Notes: generated by a model not told the origin, from the sequence alone. 16,810 bases of DNA from Mobilitalea sp. (GCA_029974875.1 JARKQP010000791.1:1-16810); one strand, 5' to 3'. Positions 1 through 7,402 are shown, counted from the stretch's first letter. Numbers and translations: made by a program.

Positions 1-1506
1 AATATCCTATATGAAATCCGTATGGAGCTATCCCGCAAGCTTGCACGGCTGCCGCTGGGATACTTTAGCGAACATACCTCCGGCAGCATCAAAAAAAACA
101 TGTCGGAAGATGTGGAGCGGATCGAGCATTTTGTAGCACACAATATCGTCGACTTTGTTTCGGGTGTAGTCGCACCGCTTGTAACGGTTATTTTTATGTT
201 TGCTGTGGATTGGCGGATGGCATTAGCAGCGATTATTTCCATCCCCATTGCGCTTGCAGCCGGAAGGAATATGTTTGGTGGTCTGAAAACGAAGGAACTC
301 TCCGATCAGTATCAGATGGCTATGGGGAAAATGAATGGAAGCGCTGTTGAATATGTAAAGGGTATGCCTGTCATCAAGACCTTTTCAGAAGGAAAAACCG
401 TATATGCATCTTTGAAAGAAGATATCGAAAACAGTCGCCATACGGCAGTGGCATGGGCAAACGGAATTAAAACACCGTACATCCTGTTCAATGTATTGAT
501 CAGTGCGTCCATATTGTTTATTTTTCCCGTGGGAACCTTCCTGCTGGCAAATGCAGCGTCTTATCAAACGCTTCTGATTGCCGTATTGTTTTTCTTTGTG
601 ATAGGCACCAATTTTGCGGAGCCTATGAAGCAGCTCATGCTGCTCACCGGCGAAATGCGCAAGATTACCTTCGGCATGGAGTGTATTGACGACATCCTGA
701 TGCAGGCTGAGATCGATGAACCTGCGCAGAGCACGCAGGAAAAGGATAACGGCATCGAATTTAGAAACGTATCCTTCTCCTACGGTGGTGAAGAGGTGCT
801 GGGGAATGTTTCCTTTTGCTGCCCCCCCGGAAGTGTAACCGCTCTTGTAGGGCCGTCCGGCGCTGGAAAATCCACAGTCGCACAGCTGATCGCAAGATTC
901 TGGGACACACAGCATGGCGAAATCCTAATCGGCGGCCATAACATCAAAGAATACAGCAATGAAAAACTGATGGAAATGGTTTCATTTGTTTTTCAGGATA
1001 TTGTAATGCTCTCGGATACGATAGAAGAAAACATTCGTATGGGAAATCAAGGCGCGTCTATTGAGGATGTGCAATCTGCGGCAAAGTCTGCCCAAATCCA
1101 CGACTATATTATGCTGTTGCCTAATGGTTATCAGACGAAAATTGGTGAAGGCGGCATCCACCTGTCCGGCGGCGAGCAGCAGCGCCTTTCCATTGCAAGA
1201 GTATTTCTGAAAAATACGCCCATCGTCCTTCTGGACGAGGCCACCTCCTATGCGGATGCTGAAAATGAAGGCTTAATCCAAAAGGCTTTTTCCGCATTAT
1301 CCGCCAAAAAGACAGCCGTGATCATCGCTCACCGACTTTCTACAATAGCAGGCGCGGATCAAATACTTGTGATCGATAAGGGACAAATCATGGAAAAAGG
1401 CACACAGGCCGAATTGCTTGAAAAAGGCGGATTATATGCTTTAATGTGGAAGGCAATGACGACATCCGAGGGCTGGAATCTTAGCACAAAGGGGGTAACA
1501 CAGTGA
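1..1506 (+). CDS. ABC transporter, fused permease/ATPase half-transporter (5' truncated by window)
   Basis: Exporter-fold ABC half-transporter: an N-terminal membrane domain fused to a nucleotide-binding domain. The reading frame is open from base 1 (501 codons visible), so the ATG at 22 is probably internal. Compared with its 579-residue partner, roughly 80 N-terminal residues lie outside the window. Counting from the first visible codon, hydrophobic stretches lie near residues 50-87 and 160-202, Walker A (GPSGAGKST) at 284-292, signature LSGGE at 388-392, Walker B LLDE ending at D412/E413 and the switch histidine at H444. The D-loop reads SYAD in place of the usual SALD. The TGA stop overlaps the GTG start of the next gene, so the two proteins very likely form a heterodimer. 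Export and import (as in the exporter-fold siderophore importers YbtP/YbtQ and IrtA/IrtB) cannot be told apart from sequence. Family call is firm; substrate unknown. Confidence 0.93.
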   Translation, partial: NILYEIRMELSRKLARLPLGYFSEHTSGSIKKNMSEDVERIEHFVAHNIVDFVSGVVAPLVTVIFMFAVDWRMALAAIISIPIALAAGRNMFGGLKTKELSDQYQMAMGKMNGSAVEYVKGMPVIKTFSEGKTVYASLKEDIENSRHTAVAWANGIKTPYILFNVLISASILFIFPVGTFLLANAASYQTLLIAVLFFFVIGTNFAEPMKQLMLLTGEMRKITFGMECIDDILMQAEIDEPAQSTQEKDNGIEFRNVSFSYGGEEVLGNVSFCCPPGSVTALVGPSGAGKSTVAQLIARFWDTQHGEILIGGHNIKEYSNEKLMEMVSFVFQDIVMLSDTIEENIRMGNQGASIEDVQSAAKSAQIHDYIMLLPNGYQTKIGEGGIHLSGGEQQRLSIARVFLKNTPIVLLDEATSYADAENEGLIQKAFSALSAKKTAVIIAHRLSTIAGADQILVIDKGQIMEKGTQAELLEKGGLYALMWKAMTTSEGWNLSTKGVTQ

Positions 1507-3242
1507 AACTCATACATACAATTACAGGTGGGGAAGTGAAAAAGCTAAACAGGGTGATTGCTCTCGGACTTTTGACGGCACTTTTGAAAGCTCTGCCCTA
1601 TGGCGTTCTGATTGGAGCCGTTGTGGAAACGATGAAGCCACTCCTATACCCCGGTACAGCTTTGGACACCGGGAGTATGTGGCTGCTTTATGGTTTTGTG
1701 GCCGTGCTCTTTCTGCTCCAAATTGTTGTCGGAAGGATCAGATACATCCGTTCCTTTGACGATGCCACGAAAATTACAGCCGAAAGCCGGATCCGCCTTG
1801 CCGCCCATTTGAGGGAACTTCCGATGGGTACATACTCAAAATATGATGTAGGACAATTAAGTGGAAATCTCATGGAGGATCACGAGAATATCCTGACATT
1901 GGTCAGCGATGGGATTGATCCTGTTTTCTCCAGCATAGTCATACCGTTCGCGGGCATGGTCGGAATGGCATTTATCAACTGGAAAATGGCGCTCGTAATG
2001 ATGCTGTCTGTTGTGGTTGCATTCCCGGCAATCCTTCTGGCACGAAAAATATCTTCCCGTTTAGGAAGCAGAGTGATTGAGTCCCGTACCGAGTCGGCAT
2101 CAAGAATGTTGGAATATCTGCGTTCAATCCGTTTGATAAAAGCGTTTGGCCTTGCCGGGGAGAAATTCAAGAGGATGGAGGCCGCTTTTGGCCGCCTTCG
2201 GCACGATTCGATCCGCATGGAATTTTCGACAGGACTCGGCGTTGTGTTGGGGGAAATGATCCTGTTTGCAGGCATTCCCCTTTTGATGGCCTTCGGCTTT
2301 ACTCTGTTAAAGGCGGGTGAGATCAGCATTCCAGTATACATTATGTTTTTGATGATCGCGCCTAAAATCTATGATCCGGTCGCCACAGTCATTACTTTGT
2401 TCGCGATGATCAGCTTCTATGCCAACTCGGTGGAACGCGTCCGGCGCATCATGGACACGGGATCCCTGCCTGTACCGGAAAAAACCTTATCTCCCGCAAG
2501 CAATGACATTACTTTCAGCCACGTTACGTTCCGCTACGAAAATCTCAATGTACTGAGTGATATTTCTTTCCAGGTTCCTGAAAGGACTGTAACGGCGCTT
2601 GTGGGGTCTTCCGGATCAGGCAAAACAACAATTACGCGTTTGATTGCCCGCTTCTGGGATGCCAGCGAAGGGAGCATCATGATCGGCGGTACGGATATCC
2701 GTAGTATAAAACCGGAAGAATTAATGTCGCGTATCAGCATCGTATTCCAGGATGTTTATCTGTTCAACGATACGGTGTACAACAATATCCGTTTCGGCCG
2801 CAGAGGAACAAAAAAAGAAGATGTGATCCGTGCCGCCAAGCTTGCCTGCTGTCACGATTTTATTTCAGGGCTTCCGGAAGGGTACGACTCTATGATCGGG
2901 GAAGGTGGCTGCACCCTGTCTGGTGGAGAAAAACAGCGTATAGCGATTGCGCGGGCGATCCTGAAAGACGCACCTATTATCCTGCTTGATGAAGCAACGG
3001 CTTCTCTCGACCCGGAAAATGAAGCGCATATCCAAACTGCACTGAATCATCTTGTGAAGGATAAGACTCTTATTGTCATCGCCCACCGCTTAAAAACGAT
3101 AGTGGGAGCAGACCAGATTCTTGTGCTGGAGGACGGGCGTATTGAGGAATGCGGGGTACATGGAGGGCTGCTTGGGCATTCGCAGCTGTACACCCGGATG
3201 TGGCGTGAACAGCTGCGCACGAAACAATGGAAAATCAAATAA
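1503..3242 (+). CDS. ABC transporter, fused permease/ATPase half-transporter (second subunit)
   Basis: Complete 579-residue exporter-fold ABC half-transporter, the probable heterodimer partner of the upstream gene. The N-terminal 330 or so residues hold the hydrophobic membrane domain. The ATPase domain follows, with Walker A GSSGSGKTT at 368-376, signature LSGGE at 472-476, Walker B LLDE with D496/E497, a canonical D-loop (SLD) and switch H528. Both subunits keep the catalytic glutamate, so neither ATP site is obviously dead. The start is a GTG that shares bases with the upstream TGA (GTGA overlap), preceded by a G-rich ribosome binding site around 1490-1495; such overlap implies translational coupling. 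The ECF module begins 19 bases downstream on the same strand, suggesting one transcript. The pair resembles YbtPQ/IrtAB-like metallophore importers, by inference only. Confidence 0.94.
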   Translation: MKLIHTITGGEVKKLNRVIALGLLTALLKALPYGVLIGAVVETMKPLLYPGTALDTGSMWLLYGFVAVLFLLQIVVGRIRYIRSFDDATKITAESRIRLAAHLRELPMGTYSKYDVGQLSGNLMEDHENILTLVSDGIDPVFSSIVIPFAGMVGMAFINWKMALVMMLSVVVAFPAILLARKISSRLGSRVIESRTESASRMLEYLRSIRLIKAFGLAGEKFKRMEAAFGRLRHDSIRMEFSTGLGVVLGEMILFAGIPLLMAFGFTLLKAGEISIPVYIMFLMIAPKIYDPVATVITLFAMISFYANSVERVRRIMDTGSLPVPEKTLSPASNDITFSHVTFRYENLNVLSDISFQVPERTVTALVGSSGSGKTTITRLIARFWDASEGSIMIGGTDIRSIKPEELMSRISIVFQDVYLFNDTVYNNIRFGRRGTKKEDVIRAAKLACCHDFISGLPEGYDSMIGEGGCTLSGGEKQRIAIARAILKDAPIILLDEATASLDPENEAHIQTALNHLVKDKTLIVIAHRLKTIVGADQILVLEDGRIEECGVHGGLLGHSQLYTRMWREQLRTKQWKIK

Positions 3243-3261
3243 ACTTTAAGGAGATACGGAA

Positions 3262-3858
3262 ATGAAAAAGTTGAGTGTGAAGGATATTATTACAATCGTG
3301 GTCATTAGCGTTCTTATGCTAATTATACAGCATGGCGCCGCTGCAGTTTTGTCGTTCAATATGTTTGCAGTCATGGTTCTTTGCCCCATGGTAGTTTGTT
3401 TTTTGAATGCGGTTTTTTTTATGGTGATGGCCGTGAGGGTTGGCAAACGCGGTGCGCTTCCCATCTATGCGGTCTTTAACGGGCTTTCGTTTTTGCTTGG
3501 CGGTTATTGGATGGTAACTCTGTATCTGGTGGTTACGGGGTTTATCTGTGAGCTGATCGTTATGCGCGGGGATGGTGCGTATAAGCAGCCTAAAAATATA
3601 ACGGTTCTGTGGAGCGTGTTCAGCATTTTCTTTGTCGGGGCTTCCATTATCCCAATCAATTTCCTGTGGAGCACCTATGAAAAAGCCTCAGTTGCGGGCG
3701 GCTTCAGCGCAGAATATCTTACTGCGGTAAAAATGTATTTTTCAGATCCCAAATGGATTCTCTTTATCGCGGCGCTGGCTGTTATTGGTGCTATTCTCGG
3801 AAGCCTGACCGGACATGGCATGATGAAAAAGCACTTTATAAAGGCAGGGGCTGTATAA
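3262..3858 (+). CDS. ECF transporter substrate-binding (S) component, MptD/Trep_Strep-like
   Basis: A 198-residue, strongly hydrophobic membrane protein with about five to six predicted membrane segments. In ECF importers the S component binds the vitamin or small-molecule substrate and docks on the T component. Identification rests on size, the KLSVKDIITIVVI start typical of the MptD (Trep_Strep) group and the position directly in front of clear T and A components. It begins with ATG after AAGGAG (3248-3253, 8-base spacing) and ends in TAATG, sharing one base with the next start. The substrate of this S-protein group is not established as far as I know, so no ligand is assigned. The chance that it is a different family of small membrane protein is low given its neighbours. 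Confidence 0.8.
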   Translation: MKKLSVKDIITIVVISVLMLIIQHGAAAVLSFNMFAVMVLCPMVVCFLNAVFFMVMAVRVGKRGALPIYAVFNGLSFLLGGYWMVTLYLVVTGFICELIVMRGDGAYKQPKNITVLWSVFSIFFVGASIIPINFLWSTYEKASVAGGFSAEYLTAVKMYFSDPKWILFIAALAVIGAILGSLTGHGMMKKHFIKAGAV

Positions 3859-4571
3859 TGCCGGCACCACCGGCAGGCAGCAACACCACCGGCCTACGCT
3901 TTTCGGTTGCGTCGAAGTTCATTGTGCTGCTATGCTCCATTGTTTCCGCTTTTTTACTGGTATCCTTCACGGCTACCATTGTGTTCTTTATCCTCTTAGT
4001 TGTTCTGCTGTCAATTCAGGGATACCGGCGCACGGCGTGGACATATACCGGCGTTTTTACGGTGCTGTTAATTCTTTTATTCCTGAACCGGACATTTGGA
4101 TGGGAGGGCATTTTCTTTTCAGAATTTTACTTTTATATGATCTGGCGCATGATTCCCGTATTTATGTCCCTCCAGGTCATTATGAAAACTCCGCCCGGTG
4201 AAATCGTATCCGCACTGCTAAAGATACATGTTCCTAATAATATTACGCTGATGGTGGTAGTGGTCTTTCGTTTTGCCCCTACGGTAGCGTCAGAGTATTC
4301 CGCCATTCATGAGTCTATGAAATGCCGTGGGCTGCTGACTGTGAAGGTGATATTGAAAAATCCGCTGGCAGCCCTTGAACATGTCGTCGTGCCACTGATC
4401 CTGCGTAGCTTGAACATAGCGGATGAACTGTCCGTGTCCGCTATTGTAAGAGGAGTGGAAAAACCGGGAAGAAAAAGCAGTTATTACAAAAATGAGATAA
4501 AACAAAACGATATTCTTTGCATGACCGTCTTCTTGCTAGCGGTGGTCATTTTGTTTCTGTGTGAGGTGTGA
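3858..4571 (+). CDS. ECF transporter transmembrane (T) component, EcfT/CbiQ-like
   Basis: A 237-residue integral membrane protein coupling the S component to the ATPases. The visible hallmark is the pair of short X-R-G motifs in the cytoplasmic coupling helices: CRG at residues 156-158 and VRG at 197-199, which in this family contact the ATPases. Hydrophobic helices occupy about residues 20-50, 62-78, 90-108 and 218-235. The chosen start is the ATG at 3858 in the TAATG junction. The frame is open further upstream to 3753, but that extension lies inside the S-component gene and would add residues unlike the family. The stop at 4571 lies one base before the ATG of the ATPase gene, so the S, T and A genes are translationally linked. 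Confidence 0.9.
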   Translation: MPAPPAGSNTTGLRFSVASKFIVLLCSIVSAFLLVSFTATIVFFILLVVLLSIQGYRRTAWTYTGVFTVLLILLFLNRTFGWEGIFFSEFYFYMIWRMIPVFMSLQVIMKTPPGEIVSALLKIHVPNNITLMVVVVFRFAPTVASEYSAIHESMKCRGLLTVKVILKNPLAALEHVVVPLILRSLNIADELSVSAIVRGVEKPGRKSSYYKNEIKQNDILCMTVFLLAVVILFLCEV

Positions 4572-4572
4572 T

Positions 4573-5973
4573 ATGATTGATTTACATAAAGTGTGTTTTT
4601 CATATGCAAATGCAGCCGATTGTGAAAGCGTAAAAGAACTCAGTCTGCATGTGCGTAAAAGCGAATTCGTTGTACTGGCCGGCGAATCCGGCAGCGGCAA
4701 AACCACCGTTACACGAATTATCAACGGTTTGGCTCCTGCATTTTATGAGGGGCGGTTGACGGGCGAAGTCCTTCTGGATGGGCGGGATGCTTCCACGCTT
4801 TCCATGTGGGAAAGAGGAACAATCGTCGGAAGCATTTTTCAAGATCCCCGGAGTCAGTTCTTTTCCCCCCAGGTAGAGGGTGAAATTGCTTTTGGTTGTG
4901 AAAATTTAGGCTTTGGCTATGACGATATCCATCGGCGCGTTGATGGAGCTATTATGGACTTAGGGATTCAGGGCTTACGGGGGCGCAGCTTGTTTCATTT
5001 ATCCAGCGGAGAAAAGCAAAAGGCCGCTATTGCGAGCATCCGTGCCGTTGGACCGAAAATTTATGTTTTTGACGAGCCATCCTCCAACCTGGATATGGAG
5101 GCAGTGTTGCAGCTTGGCCAGCTCATGAAGAAGCTAAAAGAGGAAGGCTGTACGATTGTTGTTTCCGAGCACCGGATATGGTATCTGATGGATCTTGCGG
5201 ATCGGTTTCTGTATCTGAAGGACGGTAGCATTCAAATGGATATATCCGCATACGAAATGAAGAAAATGACGCTTGCTACGCTGGGAGACATGGGCATAAG
5301 AAGCCGGACGCTTGTCCCCTGTGCTTTGGCGGAACAAGAAGCTGGACGCATAAAGTCCTCCGGTGCGGAATTGGCCGCCCGTGGGATCAGTTTCCGTTAT
5401 CAAAAGGAGGAGGTTCTGCTTGACCTTTCCATTGATGTCCATAGCGGAGAAATTGTTGCGATAACAGGACGTAACGGTACGGGAAAAACGACGCTTGCAA
5501 AAATACTGTGCGGTTTGTATAAGCCTGATAACGGGGTTATACGGTTGAATGGGAAAGCTATGAATCATAAGCAGAGAATCAAGAATATCCGTTTTATCCC
5601 CCATGATAACGCATCCGGGCTTTTCGCTGAGAATGTACGGGAGGAACTCCTCTTGATGGTGGATAAAACAAAAGCTAATTTTAATAAAGCCGACGGGCTG
5701 CTTCGCACATTGGGTCTCTATGAATTTAGGGACAGGCATCCTGCTGCGCTTTCGGGCGGGCAGAAGCAGAGACTGGTCTTGGCTGCTGCGTTGATGGAAG
5801 ATGCACAGACCATGATTCTGGACGAGCCAACCTCTGGGCTGGACGCACGGAACATGTGCCTCGTAGCGAAGGCAATAAAGCATGCCGCATCTTTGGGAAA
5901 AAGTATTTTGATCATTACCCATGATGGCGAATTAATTCATCAATGCTGCACGAGGATGGTGCAGATCCAATGA
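4573..5973 (+). CDS. ECF transporter energizing ATPase, two ABC domains fused in one chain (EcfA1A2-like)
   Basis: A 466-residue protein with two ABC ATPase domains in tandem, replacing the separate EcfA1 and EcfA2 of many ECF systems. Domain 1: Walker A GESGSGKTT at 37-45, Q-loop Q90, signature LSSGEKQ at 143-149, Walker B D167/E168, switch H200. Domain 2: Walker A GRNGTGKTT at 299-307, signature LSGGQKQ at 393-399, Walker B D417/E418, switch H450. In domain 2 the Q-loop glutamine appears to be replaced: the segment reads FIPHDNASGLF, placing His344 where Gln is expected. I chose the ATG at 4573 because AGGTG sits just upstream and it leaves a 1-base gap after the T gene; a GTG at 4561 would add four residues. 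It is the last gene of the transporter operon; a hairpin followed by T-rich sequence lies 90-135 bases downstream. Confidence 0.93.
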   Translation: MIDLHKVCFSYANAADCESVKELSLHVRKSEFVVLAGESGSGKTTVTRIINGLAPAFYEGRLTGEVLLDGRDASTLSMWERGTIVGSIFQDPRSQFFSPQVEGEIAFGCENLGFGYDDIHRRVDGAIMDLGIQGLRGRSLFHLSSGEKQKAAIASIRAVGPKIYVFDEPSSNLDMEAVLQLGQLMKKLKEEGCTIVVSEHRIWYLMDLADRFLYLKDGSIQMDISAYEMKKMTLATLGDMGIRSRTLVPCALAEQEAGRIKSSGAELAARGISFRYQKEEVLLDLSIDVHSGEIVAITGRNGTGKTTLAKILCGLYKPDNGVIRLNGKAMNHKQRIKNIRFIPHDNASGLFAENVREELLLMVDKTKANFNKADGLLRTLGLYEFRDRHPAALSGGQKQRLVLAAALMEDAQTMILDEPTSGLDARNMCLVAKAIKHAASLGKSILIITHDGELIHQCCTRMVQIQ

Positions 5974-5981
5974 GATTTTCC

Positions 5982-6048
5982 CCTGCCGCGGCCTACATTA
6001 AGCGCCGTTATGTGGGCAGGAAGCATAATCCCATGTAGTTTTTTATTT
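5982..6048 (+). terminator. Possible attenuator-like terminator after the ECF ATPase gene
   Basis: The segment CCTACAT (5992-5998) can pair with ATGTGGG (6010-6016, one G-T pair). Its CTACAT part can instead pair with ATGTAG (6033-6038), which is directly followed by TTTTTTATTT (6039-6048). CCTGCC (5982-5987) can also pair with GGCAGG (6015-6020). The pairing that abuts the T-run is short, so the terminator call is tentative. Confidence 0.35.
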
Positions 6049-6061
6049 GATTCAGAAAGGC

Positions 6062-6108
6062 AGGAAGTACACTTCAAAACTGAATGGAGTGTACTTCCTA
6101 TTATTTTA
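6062..6108 (+). terminator. Probable intrinsic terminator of the transporter operon
   Basis: A perfect 12-base stem (6062-6073 with 6088-6099, arms AGGAAGTACACT and AGTGTACTTCCT) can extend three more pairs inward (one G-T), leaving an 8-base loop. It is followed by TATTATTTT. The tract is only moderately T-rich, so the hairpin could also have another role. Confidence 0.6.
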
Positions 6109-6227
6109 GAAATTAATTATTGCTTCAATTGCTAGATATTTCTTGTTTTGTTTATTAGCACAATGAAACAGCTGAGATACCATGAAATTATGTGCTTGAA
6201 TACAATGCAAGTTTTGAAAAAAAAAGA

Positions 6228-6233
6228 TATAAT
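6228..6233 (+). promoter_or_regulatory. Candidate -10 element for the crt-hbd-bcd-etfBA operon
   Basis: Perfect TATAAT in the AT-rich leader, about 195 bases before crt. No good -35 lies at normal spacing: ATGCAA at 17 bases is weak, TTGAAA at 6214 is too close and TTGAAT at 6196 is too far. Support comes mainly from the Rex-like operator that follows at 6243, where it would cover the transcription start. Confidence 0.4.
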
Positions 6234-6242
6234 AAAGATTAA

Positions 6243-6260
6243 AAGTTAATAAATTAACGA
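6243..6260 (+). promoter_or_regulatory. Rex-like operator upstream of crt
   Basis: AAGTTAATAAATTAACGA matches the clostridial Rex operator consensus TTGTTAANNNNTTAACAA at 11 of 14 defined positions, including the complete core GTTAA-N4-TTAAC (6245-6258). Rex represses fermentation and redox genes at low NADH/NAD+, and butyrate genes are known targets in clostridia. It lies just after a -10 candidate, a fitting place for a repressor. The AT-rich background raises the chance of a coincidental match. Confidence 0.6.
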
Positions 6261-6351
6261 AGTTACAAAATTAAACAAATAAGTAACAGCAGATCCTTTG
6301 CAGGCACAGGGCCGGGGATCAAGTCTTGCATATGTAGTATTTATTTAGGTA

Positions 6352-6389
6352 ATTGCAAAAACTCAAAAATCTAATGATTGTTTTGCAAT
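6352..6389 (+). repeat. Inverted repeat in the crt leader
   Basis: Arms ATTGCAAAA (6352-6360) and TTTTGCAAT (6381-6389) are perfectly complementary over nine bases with a 20-base loop. It ends 25 bases before the crt ribosome binding site. A leader structure or a protein site is possible; nothing in the sequence decides. Confidence 0.5.
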
Positions 6390-6428
6390 GGATAGCGAGT
6401 GTATAATATATGGAAAGGAGTGGTAGAG

Positions 6429-7205
6429 ATGGAATTTATTACATACCAGGCAGAAGGACAGGTAGGAATTATTACAGTTAACCGGCCGAAAGCCCTGAAT
6501 GCCTTAAACAGCATGGTTTTGGAGGAGCTTGAAAAGACCTTTGCAGAGGTGGACCTAAATACGGTGCGGGCCATCATTATTACCGGTGCGGGAGAGAAAT
6601 CCTTTGTGGCCGGAGCTGATATCAGCGAGATGTGCTCCCTGACAAAGGAAGAGGCAGAAGCCTTTGGAAAGAAGGGAAATGACGTGTTCCGGACAATTGA
6701 GACCTTCCCGGTTCCGGTGATAGCCGCAGTCAATGGCTATGCTCTGGGAGGCGGATGTGAGCTTTCTATGAGCTGTGATATCCGTATCTGCTCCGATAAC
6801 GCGGTCTTTGGCCAGCCGGAGGTAGGGCTTGGAATCACGCCGGGCTTTGGAGGAACCCAAAGATTAGCCAGAATCGTAGGTGTCGGTAAGGCAAAGGAAA
6901 TGATATACGGGGCAAGAAATATCAAGGCAGAGGAAGCCTACCGGATCGGTTTGGTAAATCAGGTCTATCCCCTTGAGGAACTGATGCCCGCAGCTAAAAA
7001 GCTGGCTGCAATAATTGCAGGCAATGCGCCGATTGCAGTGCGCAGTTGTAAGAAAGCAATTAATGAAGGCCTACAGGTGGATATGGACCAGGCAATTGCA
7101 ATTGAAGAGAAGCTGTTTGGCGGCTGCTTTGAAACAGAGGACCAGAGAGAAGGAATGACCGCATTTTTAGAAAAAAGAAAAGTGGAAGCTTTTTCTAATA
7201 AATAA
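6429..7205 (+). CDS. crt: 3-hydroxybutyryl-CoA dehydratase (crotonase)
   Basis: Enoyl-CoA hydratase-fold enzyme of 258 residues, the usual length for clostridial Crt. It converts 3-hydroxybutyryl-CoA to crotonyl-CoA in the cytoplasmic butyrate pathway. Visible features are the oxyanion-hole segment AGADI at 61-65, the glycine-rich turn GYALGGGCEL at 103-112 with catalytic Glu111, and GQPEVGLG at 128-135 with catalytic Glu131. I chose the ATG at 6429 because AAGGAG (6415-6420) lies eight bases before it; an in-frame GTG at 6399 would add ten non-conserved residues. It is the first gene of a same-strand series crt-hbd-bcd-etfB-etfA. A general enoyl-CoA hydratase would look similar, but the neighbours make the butyrate role nearly certain. 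Confidence 0.96.
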   Translation: MEFITYQAEGQVGIITVNRPKALNALNSMVLEELEKTFAEVDLNTVRAIIITGAGEKSFVAGADISEMCSLTKEEAEAFGKKGNDVFRTIETFPVPVIAAVNGYALGGGCELSMSCDIRICSDNAVFGQPEVGLGITPGFGGTQRLARIVGVGKAKEMIYGARNIKAEEAYRIGLVNQVYPLEELMPAAKKLAAIIAGNAPIAVRSCKKAINEGLQVDMDQAIAIEEKLFGGCFETEDQREGMTAFLEKRKVEAFSNK

Positions 7206-7257
7206 TGTTAAAAATTTGGCATAGTATTTCAGGCCGCTAAAGCGGCAGATGGAGGTA

Positions 7258-7318
7258 GTGTGAAATGAAGATCATTTCACATCCGACACCCCGTGGCCTA
7301 ACGGCCAAATGATCGTTA
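7258..7318 (+). repeat. 61-base structured intergenic repeat, copy A
   Basis: This copy is identical to copy B (9673-9733) at 55 of 61 positions. Stem 1 is TGTGAAATGA/TCATTTCACA (7259-7268 with 7272-7281, loop AGA). Stem 2 is TGGCC/GGCCA (7294-7298 with 7303-7307, loop TAAC). It ends in AAATGATCGTTA and is directly followed by a second stem-1-like hairpin. In this copy only, GATCATTT (7270-7277) could also pair with AAATGATC (7307-7314). Confidence 0.9.
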
Positions 7319-7343
7319 GTGTGAAATACAGAACATTTCACAC
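7319..7343 (+). repeat. Partial copy of the repeat's first hairpin
   Basis: GTGTGAAAT (7319-7327) and ATTTCACAC (7335-7343) form a perfect nine-base stem with a 7-base loop. The left arm repeats the start of the 61-base element and begins exactly where copy A ends, as if a second unit had started and been cut short. Confidence 0.8.
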
Positions 7344-7373
7344 GCAAATTTGTGCCTGCGGCTCAAAGTTTGC
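7344..7373 (+). repeat. Imperfect hairpin before hbd
   Basis: GCAAA pairs with TTTGC, then TTTG with CAAA across a bulged G (7368), then GCC with GGC after a T-T mismatch, closing on loop TGC (7357-7359). A second option pairs CCTGC (7355-7359) with GCAGG (7372-7376). It directly abuts the preceding hairpin and ends about 12 bases before the hbd ribosome binding site, so it might influence hbd translation. Confidence 0.5.
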
Positions 7374-7402
7374 AGGTTTTGAAGAAAGGAGTAGTTATTA
7401 AG

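Larger units (their letters stand above)
5974..6428 (+). other. 455-base gene-free spacer: operon end plus leader of the butyrate genes
   Basis: No credible coding sequence. The first 130 bases hold two possible transcription stops for the transporter operon (5982-6048 and 6062-6108). The rest is very AT-rich and holds a TATAAT -10 candidate (6228-6233), a Rex-like operator (6243-6260), a weak inverted repeat GATCC/GGATC at 6292-6320, and a 9-base inverted repeat (6352-6360 with 6381-6389) shortly before the crt ribosome binding site at 6415-6420. A transcript starting near 6240 would have a leader of about 185 bases. Confidence 0.75.
7206..7402 (+). other. crt-hbd spacer made almost entirely of hairpins
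   Basis: The 197-base spacer holds a row of potential hairpins: a GC-rich palindrome GCCGCTAAAGCGGC (7233-7246), the two stems of the 61-base repeat (7259-7281 and 7294-7307), a third stem copied from the repeat (7319-7343) and an imperfect stem at 7344-7373. The hbd ribosome binding site AAAGGAG is at 7385-7391. None is followed by a T-run, so these look like within-operon elements and not terminators. Confidence 0.75.

Noticed and set aside
3753..3857. Upstream extension of the ECF T-component gene
   Set aside because: The added 35 residues come from the overlapping S-component gene in another frame; the TAATG junction at 3856-3860 gives a better start.
5134..5922. 262-codon open frame on the - strand
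   Set aside because: Antisense shadow of the fused ECF ATPase gene; its translation has no recognisable domain, while the + strand has all ABC motifs.
6378..6407. TTGTTT-18-TATAAT as the crt promoter
   Set aside because: The start would fall at about 6413-6414, leaving the ribosome binding site (6415-6420) at the extreme 5' end of the RNA. Possible, but less convincing than the upstream region with the Rex-like site.
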